Source: Qipengyuania vulgaris (GTDB taxonomy: Bacteria; Pseudomonadota; Alphaproteobacteria; Sphingomonadales; Sphingomonadaceae). From it: 64,000 nt of DNA. The first letter of the stretch is position 1. Each line of letters begins with the position of its first letter. The stretch is from assembly GCF_009827325.1 (NCBI RefSeq), contig NZ_WTYC01000003.1:248001-312000 (forward strand). The letters run 5' to 3'. This document shows positions 34,838-42,694 of this stretch, piece after piece. The position numbers and the translations under genes are program-made. The notes beneath the pieces were generated by a model. That model ran no database searches, was not told the origin of the DNA, and saw nothing but the letters and a program-made list of their open reading frames with translations.

Positions 34838-37702
34838 CTAGTGCGCGGCTCCCCAACTCCTGCCGGTTCCGATATCGACTCCCAGCGGAACAAACAACAC
34901 CACAGCGGGATTGTGTGCGTTCGCCATGACACGCTCGATGACCTTCGATGCCGCGTCGACATCGGTTTCGGGAAGTTCGAACACCAGTTCGTCATGTACC
35001 TGCAGCAGCATGCGGACATGCCCCAATCCGGCCTGGTCCAAGGCGGGCCCCATCCGCACCATCGCCCGCTTGATGATATCGGCGCTGGTACCCTGTATCG
35101 GGGCGTTGATTGCCGCGCGCTCCGATCCTGTACGCTCGTTCTGGTTCTTCGAATTGATACGCGGAAACCAGGTTTTTCGGCCGAACAGCGTCTCGGAATA
35201 TCCCTTTTCACGCACGCTTTCGAGGGTGTGGAGGATGTATTTCTGGATCCCGGGGAAACGCTTGAAATAGGTGTCGATCATCGCCTGCGCTTCGTCGGGT
35301 TCGACACCGAGCCGGCCGGCAAGGCCCCAGCGCGAGATGCCGTACAGGATGGCGAAATTGATGGTCTTGGCCCGCGCGCGGGTGTCGCGGGTGACTTCGC
35401 CGAACATCTCGGTTGCAGTGCGAGAGTGAATATCCTCTCCCTTTTCGAAGGCATCGCGCAGCGGGCCGACGTCTGCCATGTGCGCGGCGAGACGAAGCTC
35501 GATCTGCGAATAGTCGGCTGACAGCAATACGTTTCCTTCATCCGCCACGAAGGCTTCGCGGATCTGGCGGCCGATTTCCGTCCGGATCGGGATGTTCTGC
35601 AAATTCGGGTCGGTCGAGGAAAGCCGCCCGGTTTGCGCGCCGACCAGGCTGTAGCTCGTATGCACGCAGCTGGTTCTCGGGTTGATCGCCTGCTGGAGCG
35701 CGTCGGTATAGGTCGACTTCAGCTTGGTAAGCTGCCGCCATTCGAGCACCTTGTCCGCGATCTCCGCTCCATCGGCCGAGAGGCGCTCCAGTATCGACTG
35801 ATCGGTCGAATATTGCCCGCTTTTTCCTTTCTTGCCGCCCTTGTGGCCGAGCTTGTCGAACAGGATGTCGCCGAGTTGCTTCGGGCTGCCGACCGTGAAT
35901 TCCTGGCCTGCAAGAATATGGATTTCGCCCTCTAGCCTTGCCGTCTCCGTGGCGAACTCATTGGAAAGCTTTGCCAGCCGTGCGCGATCCACCTTGATGC
36001 CGTGTCGTTCCATGCCGGCTACCACCGGGACAAGCGGGCGGTCGACGCGCTCGTAAATCTTCGTGCCTCCCTCGATCGGCAGGCGCCGGCGCAAGTGGGC
36101 GTGCAGACGCCACGTGACATCCGCGTCTTCGGCCGCATATTCGGTCGCCTTGTCCAGTGGCACTTCGCCGAAAGGGATCGCTTTCTTGCCCGTCCCGCAG
36201 ATTTCCTTGAAGCTGAGGCAGGTGTGCCCGAGGTGGCGTTCGGCAAGCTCGTCCATCCCGTGGCCTCCGCCGATACCCGATTCGCTGCGTCCGGCGTCGA
36301 GCGCGAAACTGATGATCATCGTATCGTCGATAGGCGATACCATGATGCCCTGTCTCGCCAGGACGTTCAGGTCGTACTTGCCGTTCTGGAAAATCTTGAG
36401 GATCGCATCGTCTTCCAGCATCGGCCTGAGTGCGGCGAGCGCCGCATCCATTTCGATCTGAGCCGGGCGTTCGGCGAACATGTCGCTGCCGCCATGACCC
36501 AGCGGGATGTAACAGGCCTCGTTCGGGCCGACCGCGAGACTTACACCGACAAGATCGCACAGCATGCAATCGAGCGAGCTGGTTTCCGTATCGACCGCCA
36601 CGAGCCGCGCGTCGGTTGCGCGCCGGATCCAATGCTCCAGCCGGTCCATCGTCTGGACGCACTCATAGGCGCTGCGATCCACTGCAGGCATTTCCGGCAG
36701 CGGCTGCACATTGCCCTGGCTGCTCGCTTCGGCCCCGGCGGTCTGCTGTTTGGGCGGATTGAGATCGGTCCGGCGATTCGGGCTGCCAGTGCCCGATTCG
36801 AGGCGGCGCAGCAGGCTGGTGAAGCCGTGCTTCTCGAGGAATGCCGAAAGAGGTTCTGGCGGGACGCCGCCGAGCTTCATGTCTTCGAGTTCGACCGGAA
36901 GATCGCAATCCTCGCGCAGCGTCACCAGTACGCGGCTGAGTTCCGCATTGGCCCGGTGTTCGATCAGGCGTTCCTTGAGCTTGCTCTTCTTCATGCCCTC
37001 GGCGGCATCGAGTGCGGCGGTAAGGTCGCCGTGTTCGACGATCAGCTTGCTCGCGGTTTTCGGTCCGACCCCGAAGATGCCGGGGATGTTGTCGACCGAA
37101 TCGCCCATCAGCGCGAGGACGTCGCCCACCTTCTCGGGCGGGACGCCGAATTTCTCGATCACTTCCTCGCGCCCGATGCGCTGGCTCTTCATCGTGTCCA
37201 GCATGTCGATGCACCCGCCGGTTTCGACTCCCGGCTCCAGATCCTCGTCCGCACATTTGCCGATAAGCTGCATCAGGTCTTTGTCGGACGAGACGATTGT
37301 CACGTCCCATCCCTTGCGCGTGGCGGCCCGGGCATAGGACGCGATTATGTCGTCCGCCTCCACGCCGGGTTCCTCGATGCAGGGAAGGCTGAAGGCACGC
37401 GTCGCATCGCGGATCAGGGGAAACTGCGGCACCAGATCCTCTGGCGGATCGGGGCGGTTGGCCTTGTACTGATCGTAGATCTCGTTCCGGAAGGAATGGC
37501 TCGACTTGTCGAGGATTACCGCAAGGTGGGTCGGACCGTCGGCCTTGTCGAGATCATCGGCCAGCTTCCACAGCATCGTCGTATAGCCGTAAACCGCACC
37601 GACCGGCGTGCCTTCCGGATCCGTGAGCGGAGGCAGGCGGTGATAGGCCCGAAATATATAGGCGGAGCCATCGACGAGATAGAGGTGCTGTTTGTCGGCC
37701 AT
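34838..37702 (-). CDS. polA: DNA polymerase I
   Basis: The 954-residue protein joins a 5'-3' exonuclease domain (about residues 1-295, with YLVDGSAYIFRAYH and VSSDKDLMQLI), a 3'-5' exonuclease domain (exo I DTET near residue 369, so proofreading is probably active) and a polymerase domain. Polymerase motif A is DYSQIELRLAAHM near 730, motif B RAKTINFAILYGIS, and motif C VHDELVFELP. Pol I fills gaps, removes primers and acts in repair. The ATG at 37702 matches the family start. A kinase gene follows at once and a divergent lipoprotein gene lies about 230 bp upstream. Confidence 0.97.
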   Translation of the reverse strand: MADKQHLYLVDGSAYIFRAYHRLPPLTDPEGTPVGAVYGYTTMLWKLADDLDKADGPTHLAVILDKSSHSFRNEIYDQYKANRPDPPEDLVPQFPLIRDATRAFSLPCIEEPGVEADDIIASYARAATRKGWDVTIVSSDKDLMQLIGKCADEDLEPGVETGGCIDMLDTMKSQRIGREEVIEKFGVPPEKVGDVLALMGDSVDNIPGIFGVGPKTASKLIVEHGDLTAALDAAEGMKKSKLKERLIEHRANAELSRVLVTLREDCDLPVELEDMKLGGVPPEPLSAFLEKHGFTSLLRRLESGTGSPNRRTDLNPPKQQTAGAEASSQGNVQPLPEMPAVDRSAYECVQTMDRLEHWIRRATDARLVAVDTETSSLDCMLCDLVGVSLAVGPNEACYIPLGHGGSDMFAERPAQIEMDAALAALRPMLEDDAILKIFQNGKYDLNVLARQGIMVSPIDDTMIISFALDAGRSESGIGGGHGMDELAERHLGHTCLSFKEICGTGKKAIPFGEVPLDKATEYAAEDADVTWRLHAHLRRRLPIEGGTKIYERVDRPLVPVVAGMERHGIKVDRARLAKLSNEFATETARLEGEIHILAGQEFTVGSPKQLGDILFDKLGHKGGKKGKSGQYSTDQSILERLSADGAEIADKVLEWRQLTKLKSTYTDALQQAINPRTSCVHTSYSLVGAQTGRLSSTDPNLQNIPIRTEIGRQIREAFVADEGNVLLSADYSQIELRLAAHMADVGPLRDAFEKGEDIHSRTATEMFGEVTRDTRARAKTINFAILYGISRWGLAGRLGVEPDEAQAMIDTYFKRFPGIQKYILHTLESVREKGYSETLFGRKTWFPRINSKNQNERTGSERAAINAPIQGTSADIIKRAMVRMGPALDQAGLGHVRMLLQVHDELVFELPETDVDAASKVIERVMANAHNPAVVLFVPLGVDIGTGRSWGAAH

Positions 37703-37813
37703 CCCAGCGGCACTAGCAGTGAGTCGCGTGCATGGGGAGCGGCAAGAGGCGGAAAAATGTGACCTAAAAATGGCGGAAATGCGGCAATTTTGCTGAAACT
37801 ATGGCGAATTCGC

Positions 37814-37842
37814 TTGCGATGCCACAATCCGGCCACTATTTA
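37814..37842 (+). promoter_or_regulatory. Candidate sigma-70-type promoter of the Ala/Glu-rich lipoprotein
   Basis: A -35-like TTGCGA (37814-37819) and -10-like TATTTA (37837-37842) are separated by 17 bp and lie about 90 bp upstream of the lipoprotein ATG. The transcript would begin near 37849, right at a perfect 8-bp hairpin. Confidence 0.45.
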
Positions 37843-37850
37843 GACATTGT

Positions 37851-37872
37851 AAGGCCCGAATTGCCGGGCCTT
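37851..37872 (+). other. 5'-leader hairpin before the lipoprotein gene
   Basis: AAGGCCCG / CGGGCCTT with a six-base loop forms an uninterrupted 8-bp stem. No T-run follows, so it is not a terminator on plus. Because it would sit at the 5' end of the predicted lipoprotein mRNA, stabilising the transcript is one plausible role. Confidence 0.4.
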
Positions 37873-37932
37873 GCGTGAGGGGGTGGGATCACTTCTCTCG
37901 CACCATGAACTCGCTGTTTAAGGATTACCATT

Positions 37933-38205
37933 ATGCGCAAGATCGCACTCTTCGCCGCCGCTTCGGCCGCTGCTCTCTCGCTCGCCGCTTGCTCGGAAGC
38001 TACCGAAGACGCAGCTGGCGAAACCGCTGATTCGGCTGCTGCCGACACCGAAGCCAACATGGAAGCCATGGAAGCCGGTGCTGAAGAAGCTGGCGCCGAA
38101 CTGGAAGCCGGCGCTGAAGACATGGCTGCAGAAGCTGACGCAGCTGCTGCTGAAGTCGAAGCCGACGTCCAGGACGAAACCGCTGACGAAGCTGCTGTCG
38201 ACTAA
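37933..38205 (+). CDS. Small Ala/Glu-rich lipoprotein
   Basis: The 90-residue product begins MRKIALFAAASAAALSLAAC, a lipoprotein signal with lipobox LAAC. An acidic helix-prone region rich in Ala, Glu and Asp with no Lys or Trp follows (AEEAGAELEAGAEDMAAEAD). It is expected in the periplasm or outer membrane. I recognise no named family. It has its own promoter candidate, a 5' hairpin and a terminator, which suggests an abundant single-gene transcript. AAGGA lies about 10 bp upstream of the ATG. Confidence 0.8.
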   Translation: MRKIALFAAASAAALSLAACSEATEDAAGETADSAAADTEANMEAMEAGAEEAGAELEAGAEDMAAEADAAAAEVEADVQDETADEAAVD

Positions 38206-38243
38206 TATCGCAGGCTTCGTAAACGGTTGACCGTTTCGAAAAG

Positions 38244-38276
38244 AAAGGGCGGCGCCGCAAGGCACCGCCCTTTTTT
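38244..38276 (+). terminator. Intrinsic terminator of the lipoprotein gene
   Basis: AAAGGGCGG / CCGCCCTTT (inner GCC/GGC pair, GCAA tetraloop) is followed by TTTTTT. A smaller hairpin (AAACGG-TTGA-CCGTTT, 38221-38236) precedes it. Together they clearly end the lipoprotein transcript. Confidence 0.85.
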
Positions 38277-38300
38277 CATGTCTGAAACGAGATTGACCGC

Positions 38301-39326
38301 CTAGCCGCCGTAATCGGCGTCCGCCCACACGCGGCGATCATCGTCCTGGCTGGCAAATCCCCGGTACAGCGCACCCGCTATCGTTGAAATGCGCGCATCG
38401 CGCATCTGGCGGGCTTCGAGCTTGCGGCTGCGGTTTCCATTTTCGACTGCCATCGACGGGCTCTGGCCGGTCACGTAAATCGCGGCGGCAATTGCGCGTC
38501 CATCGGGCGTGTGGAAAATTCCGATATCGCTCGCGGTGCGGCTAAGGGTTCCGGTCTTGTGCGCCAGCCCCGCGCCTGTCGGAAGCGCGGAACGCATCCG
38601 CTTTTTGCCCGTGGTCGTGGCCCGCATCGCGTTCATCAACACGTTACGCGAAGAGGTGCTAAGCCACTTGCCCTGATAAATTCCGGCAAGAAGCTGACCC
38701 ATTGCACGCGGCGTGGCGCTATCGCGCAAATCTACGCTGGATGCAGGATCGACGCGGCCGTCTTCGCGGATAAGCGTGGCAATGTCGCGAGTGAGTTCGA
38801 ACTCCTCCAGACCAGCATTGCGCATCCACTGGTTGACAGCGCGCGGCCCGCCGACCGCCGCGAGCAAGGCATCGGTGCAATCGTTGCAGCTCTTGCTGAT
38901 CATCAAATCGATATGCTGGCGAGCGGAAAGGTGGGCGCCGCCCGGACGGGGCAGTCGCCACTCGCTGGTCAGGCTCCATTTCCCGGCATCGACACCGGCC
39001 AGATAGGTAGCGGCGATCGCGACCTTGCTGGTGCTGGCCATGGGAAAGCGCTGGTCGGCGAGAATGCCGATTTCCTGCCCGGTCGAAAGATCGATGGCGT
39101 AGACGCCGATGCGCCCGCGCGATCCATCGGCCAATTGGGAGATCCGCTGCTCCAGCGCGTTGTCGTAGACCGCATCGAAGCTCTGGGGCGCGCGGACTTC
39201 GGTGCCGAGCACCTGATCGAACTGCGCGCTATAGTCCTTGGTTTGTGCCTGTCCCGGTGCCGACAGCGAAAGCGAAAGAGCCCCCATGGTCAGCAGTTTT
39301 GCTAGTGATCTGATCCGCATACCCAT
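38301..39326 (-). CDS. Class A beta-lactamase-like serine hydrolase (secreted)
   Basis: The 341-residue protein has a signal peptide (about residues 1-28, ending GQAQ) and a serine beta-lactamase/transpeptidase fold. SxxK is S98-K101 (MASTSK), an SxN-like loop reads S146-C147-N148 (SCN instead of SDN), and the KTG triad is K257-T258-G259. The classic omega-loop EPELN motif is not evident. E188/D189 are the nearest candidates for the general base, so beta-lactam hydrolysis is uncertain. It could equally be a D,D-peptidase or an unrelated serine hydrolase. It sits alone on the minus strand between two small transcripts. Confidence 0.8.
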   Translation of the reverse strand: MGMRIRSLAKLLTMGALSLSLSAPGQAQTKDYSAQFDQVLGTEVRAPQSFDAVYDNALEQRISQLADGSRGRIGVYAIDLSTGQEIGILADQRFPMASTSKVAIAATYLAGVDAGKWSLTSEWRLPRPGGAHLSARQHIDLMISKSCNDCTDALLAAVGGPRAVNQWMRNAGLEEFELTRDIATLIREDGRVDPASSVDLRDSATPRAMGQLLAGIYQGKWLSTSSRNVLMNAMRATTTGKKRMRSALPTGAGLAHKTGTLSRTASDIGIFHTPDGRAIAAAIYVTGQSPSMAVENGNRSRKLEARQMRDARISTIAGALYRGFASQDDDRRVWADADYGG

Positions 39327-39451
39327 CCCAATACCAATTTCATGGTTGTCAGGACATTAACGCATCAGTGGATTCATGCGCAAGTGTTGCCGCGACGAAT
39401 GGTGTCGCGGCAACGATGGCACCTTTTCCGGTAAGGAAGTTTCGTCACCGC

Positions 39452-39859
39452 TCAGGCGGCGGCGATGACCTGCTCGATCTTCGAGGTCGGTTCGCCGGTC
39501 ACGGTCTTGTCGATTTCGCCGACAAGACGCTTTTGCAGCTCGGTGTGATAATGACGGCGCATCTCCCCCAGCGTCTTGGGGTCGGCGATAACCAGAACGT
39601 CGGTCAGTTCACCAGCGATAGCCTTAGCGTTCAGCCATTCGGCCGCGGCTGCGCCATGCGCGAGTTCGTTGAGATCGGTCGAGTTGGTCCGTTGGCCCAT
39701 ATCGTCCTGATGCTTCACACCTGCGCTGAAATTCGTGGCTGTGAGGTCCGGCTTCTGCGCGCCTTCGAGTTTCGGTTCGAAGGGCTGGCCCTTGTTCTGC
39801 ATCACGGTGAAGTGTTCGCCATCGACGATTGCGACATGAGCCATGTGCGGCAGTTTCAT
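39452..39859 (-). CDS. Host-attachment family protein
   Basis: The 135-residue protein starts MKLPHMAHVAIVDGEHFTVMQ, with AAGGAG exactly in ribosome-site position upstream of ATG 39859. This decides the start over a much longer frame. The Host_attach pattern is seen: VAIVDGEHFTVMQNKG in the N-terminal strand, AAEWLNAKAIAGELTDVLVIADPKTLGEMRRHYH and a C-terminal TVTGEPTSKIEQVIAAA-like tail. The family name derives from plant-attachment mutants of Agrobacterium. Biochemistry is not settled, and a translation-quality or RNase-like fold has been suggested for relatives. Confidence 0.82.
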   Translation of the reverse strand: MKLPHMAHVAIVDGEHFTVMQNKGQPFEPKLEGAQKPDLTATNFSAGVKHQDDMGQRTNSTDLNELAHGAAAAEWLNAKAIAGELTDVLVIADPKTLGEMRRHYHTELQKRLVGEIDKTVTGEPTSKIEQVIAAA

Positions 39860-39961
39860 CGGGTTCTCCTTGGTAAGATGATGTGTCACCTCACCAACGG
39901 CCGAGATGCGGCTGGGGTCCGGGACTTGTGAGGCAATCTGCGATGCGCCACAGTATCGCCC

Positions 39962-41311
39962 ATGGGAGAGAGCGATGGCGCGAGCCAGCTGCAAGCCGGA
40001 CTGACCAGGGCGCTGGGCCGCGCCGGGATGGGTGCGCCCGGTGGCCTTGCCCGGCTGACCGGCGGCGCGACCATGGAAAGCTGGCGCTTCGAGGCGGACA
40101 GGGAGCCCTTTGTCCTGCGCCGGGCCCCAAGCCTGTCGTTCCTCGAAGACCGACCTTTCGGACACGATACCGAAGCTGCCCTTATCCGTGCGGCTGGCGG
40201 AGCAGGAGTGCGAGCGCCGGACGTTGTGGTCGAACTGCAAGGAGAGGACGGCATAGGAAGCGGTTTCATCATGCGCGCTCTTCCCGGCACGCCCGATCCG
40301 CGAGCCATCCAGCGAATGGACAAACCGGAACGCCTATTGGCGGAATGCGCAGCTCAACTTGCCGACATCCATGGAATCGCGCGCAAGGATGTGCCCGCCG
40401 ACGTTCCCGTCATGAATTACGGAGAGGCAATCGCGAAACTCCGGGAACAATTCGAGGAAGCGGGCGGCGACCGCCCCATTCTGGCGCTCAGCCTGAAGTG
40501 GCTGCAGGACAATTGCCCGGCGCCGGTCGAACCGGTGCTCAATCACGGGGATTTTCGCCTCGGCAATCTGCTTGTCGAGGAAGGAAGGCTCACCGGCGTA
40601 CTCGACTGGGAGCTGGCGCATTTCGGCGACTGGCATGAGGATCTCGCTTTCGGCTGCATGCCGGTCTGGCGCTTCGGCGCTTACGAACGGCCGGCCCTGG
40701 GACTGGGATCGCTTGAAGACTACTTTGCTGCCTACGAGGCTGCCGGGGGCAGGCCGGTCGATCGCGCACGTTTCCGTTTCTGGACGATCTACCGCATGGT
40801 CTGGTGGGCGCTCGGCTGCCTGAGGAATGCGCAGATGTGGCGCAGCGGCGATGACCGGATGCTGGAACGGGTGGTCATCTCGCGGCGGACCAGTGAGCAG
40901 GAACTCGATCTGTTGCTGCTGCTGGAAGAAGAAGCCCCGGAAGCCGAGCGAACCGCGCCGGTAACCGCGCCTTATGCGGCCTGGCCGGGCCATGGAGAGG
41001 CCACTAGCGGAGAGATCGCGCGGGCTGTCTCCGAATGGCTCGGCACGATCAAAGCCCGAATGGAAGGACACGATCGCTTCCAGCTCGCCGTCGCGCGCAA
41101 CGCTCTCGGCATGATCGCACGAGACGATTCGCTGCTCCCGCGAACAATGAACCTCGATCTGGCCGCAGCGCTTCTGGCTGGAGACGCTTCGCTGGACAGC
41201 GCAGGACTGCTCGCAACGCTCCGTGCCGATGCACTGGAAAAGCTCGAGGCCGACGTGCCCAAATACCCCGCGCTCGCAGTCGCGCGCAGGAAATGGTTGG
41301 GAGAGAATTGA
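39962..41311 (+). CDS. APH-type phosphotransferase (ACAD10/11 kinase-like partner)
   Basis: The 449-residue protein has the aminoglycoside-phosphotransferase fold. GGATMESWRFEADREPFVLRR forms the nucleotide-binding strand, and the catalytic loop LNHGDFRLGNLLV is followed by the metal-binding GVLDWELAHFGDWHEDLAF. The C-terminal 110 residues form a separate helical domain seen in these proteins. It overlaps the next gene, an acyl-CoA dehydrogenase, by one base (TGATG). Human ACAD10 and ACAD11 fuse these two modules, and in bacteria similar pairs phosphorylate 4-hydroxyacyl-CoA during hydroxy-acid breakdown. The substrate here is inferred. Confidence 0.87.
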   Translation: MGESDGASQLQAGLTRALGRAGMGAPGGLARLTGGATMESWRFEADREPFVLRRAPSLSFLEDRPFGHDTEAALIRAAGGAGVRAPDVVVELQGEDGIGSGFIMRALPGTPDPRAIQRMDKPERLLAECAAQLADIHGIARKDVPADVPVMNYGEAIAKLREQFEEAGGDRPILALSLKWLQDNCPAPVEPVLNHGDFRLGNLLVEEGRLTGVLDWELAHFGDWHEDLAFGCMPVWRFGAYERPALGLGSLEDYFAAYEAAGGRPVDRARFRFWTIYRMVWWALGCLRNAQMWRSGDDRMLERVVISRRTSEQELDLLLLLEEEAPEAERTAPVTAPYAAWPGHGEATSGEIARAVSEWLGTIKARMEGHDRFQLAVARNALGMIARDDSLLPRTMNLDLAAALLAGDASLDSAGLLATLRADALEKLEADVPKYPALAVARRKWLGEN

Positions 41312-42603
41312 TGGATTTCGCCGTCCCCCGGGAACTCGAAGATTACTACGCCGAGCTGGTTTCCTTCATCGAGGCCGAGATCGAACCGCTGGTCGGAAAG
41401 GACGACAACATCCGCTTTTTCGACCATCGCCGCGAGAATGCGCGGACCGATTGGGATCGGGACGGGCTGCCGAGCTGCGAATGGGAGGAGCTGCTGCGAC
41501 AGGCACGCAAGGTGGCTGACGAGGCAGGCCACTGGCGCTTCTCCGCGCCGAAGAAATATGGCGGCAAGGACGGGTCGAACCTCTGGATGGCGGTTATCCG
41601 CGACCGGTTCGCGCAGCGCGGGCTCGGCCTCCACAACGATCTCCAGAACGAACATTCGATCGTCGGCAACTTCCCCTTTGTCGCCATGTTCGACACCTTC
41701 GGGACCGAAGAACAGAAACAGGAATTCATCCTCGGCGGCTTCGAAGGCACGCGCCGCGTCGCTTTCGGTCTTACTGAACCCGATCACGGTTCGGACGCCA
41801 CCCACATGGAAACCGTCGCAGTTCGCGAGGTTCGTGACGGAACCCCCGGCTGGCGGATCGATGGGGAGAAGATGTGGATCACGGGCATGCATGTCGCCAC
41901 GCATTGCGCGCTTTTCGCCCGTACCGGCGGGACGGCGGGCGATGCGAAGGGAAACACCTGCTTCCTCGTGCCCAATCCGACCGAAGGGCTGAAGATCGAA
42001 GAGTGGATGTGGACTTTCAACATGCCCACCGACCATCCGCGGCTGTCGTTCACGAATGTCTGGGTGCCGGACAGCGCGATCCTCGGTGAGGAGGGCCGGG
42101 GTCTCGCGCTGGCCCAGAGCTTCGTCCACCAGAATCGCATCCGGCAGGCCGCCTCCAGCCTCGGCGCGGCGCAGTACTGCGTGGAGGAAAGCGTTCGTTA
42201 TGCCCGCCAGCGCAAGCCTTTCGGCGAAGAACTGGCGCGCAACCAGGCGATCCAGTTCCCGCTGGTCGAGCTTGCGACGCAGTGCGAAATGCTCCGCCTG
42301 CTGATTTATAAGACCGCCTGGCAGATGGACAACATGCCACATGAGGAGATCGAGAAGACGATCTCCGACAAAGTCTCCATGTGCAATTACTGGGCGAACC
42401 GGCTGGTGTGCGAAGCCGCCGACCGCGCGATGCAGGTGCATGGCGGGATCGGCTATTCGCGGCACAAGCCCTTCGAACATATCTACCGCCACCATCGCCG
42501 CTATCGCATCACCGAAGGCGCCGAGGAAATCCAGATGCGGAAAGTGGGGGCATATCTGTTCGGCTATCTGGGGCCGCGCAAGGGCGAGTTTGCGGCCGGT
42601 TGA
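41311..42603 (+). CDS. Acyl-CoA dehydrogenase (ACAD10/11-like)
   Basis: The FAD-dependent enzyme has 430 residues. The FAD/acyl-CoA pattern is seen: FGLTEPDHGSDATHM, GWRIDGEKMWITGMHVATHC, then RYARQRKPFGEELARNQAIQF and the C-terminal RAMQVHGGIGYSRHKPFEHIYRHHR. Members of the ACAD11/FadE-like branch accept long or 4-substituted acyl-CoAs. I take ATG 41311, which overlaps the phosphotransferase stop and has GGGAGAGA upstream. The two probably act in sequence on hydroxyacyl-CoA. Confidence 0.91.
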   Translation: MDFAVPRELEDYYAELVSFIEAEIEPLVGKDDNIRFFDHRRENARTDWDRDGLPSCEWEELLRQARKVADEAGHWRFSAPKKYGGKDGSNLWMAVIRDRFAQRGLGLHNDLQNEHSIVGNFPFVAMFDTFGTEEQKQEFILGGFEGTRRVAFGLTEPDHGSDATHMETVAVREVRDGTPGWRIDGEKMWITGMHVATHCALFARTGGTAGDAKGNTCFLVPNPTEGLKIEEWMWTFNMPTDHPRLSFTNVWVPDSAILGEEGRGLALAQSFVHQNRIRQAASSLGAAQYCVEESVRYARQRKPFGEELARNQAIQFPLVELATQCEMLRLLIYKTAWQMDNMPHEEIEKTISDKVSMCNYWANRLVCEAADRAMQVHGGIGYSRHKPFEHIYRHHRRYRITEGAEEIQMRKVGAYLFGYLGPRKGEFAAG

Positions 42604-42694
42604 TCCGCATCCTCATGTCGTTCGCAGAACTCCCGCTTGACCATGGGCGTTGCATTTGCCTCTCTCAGGCCCACAATTCTTGGGGACTTATAAC

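Noticed and set aside
36002-37762. A long plus-strand open frame of 586 codons opposite polA
   Set aside because: polA is fully conserved on the other strand. The antisense translation shows no domain and no ribosome site.
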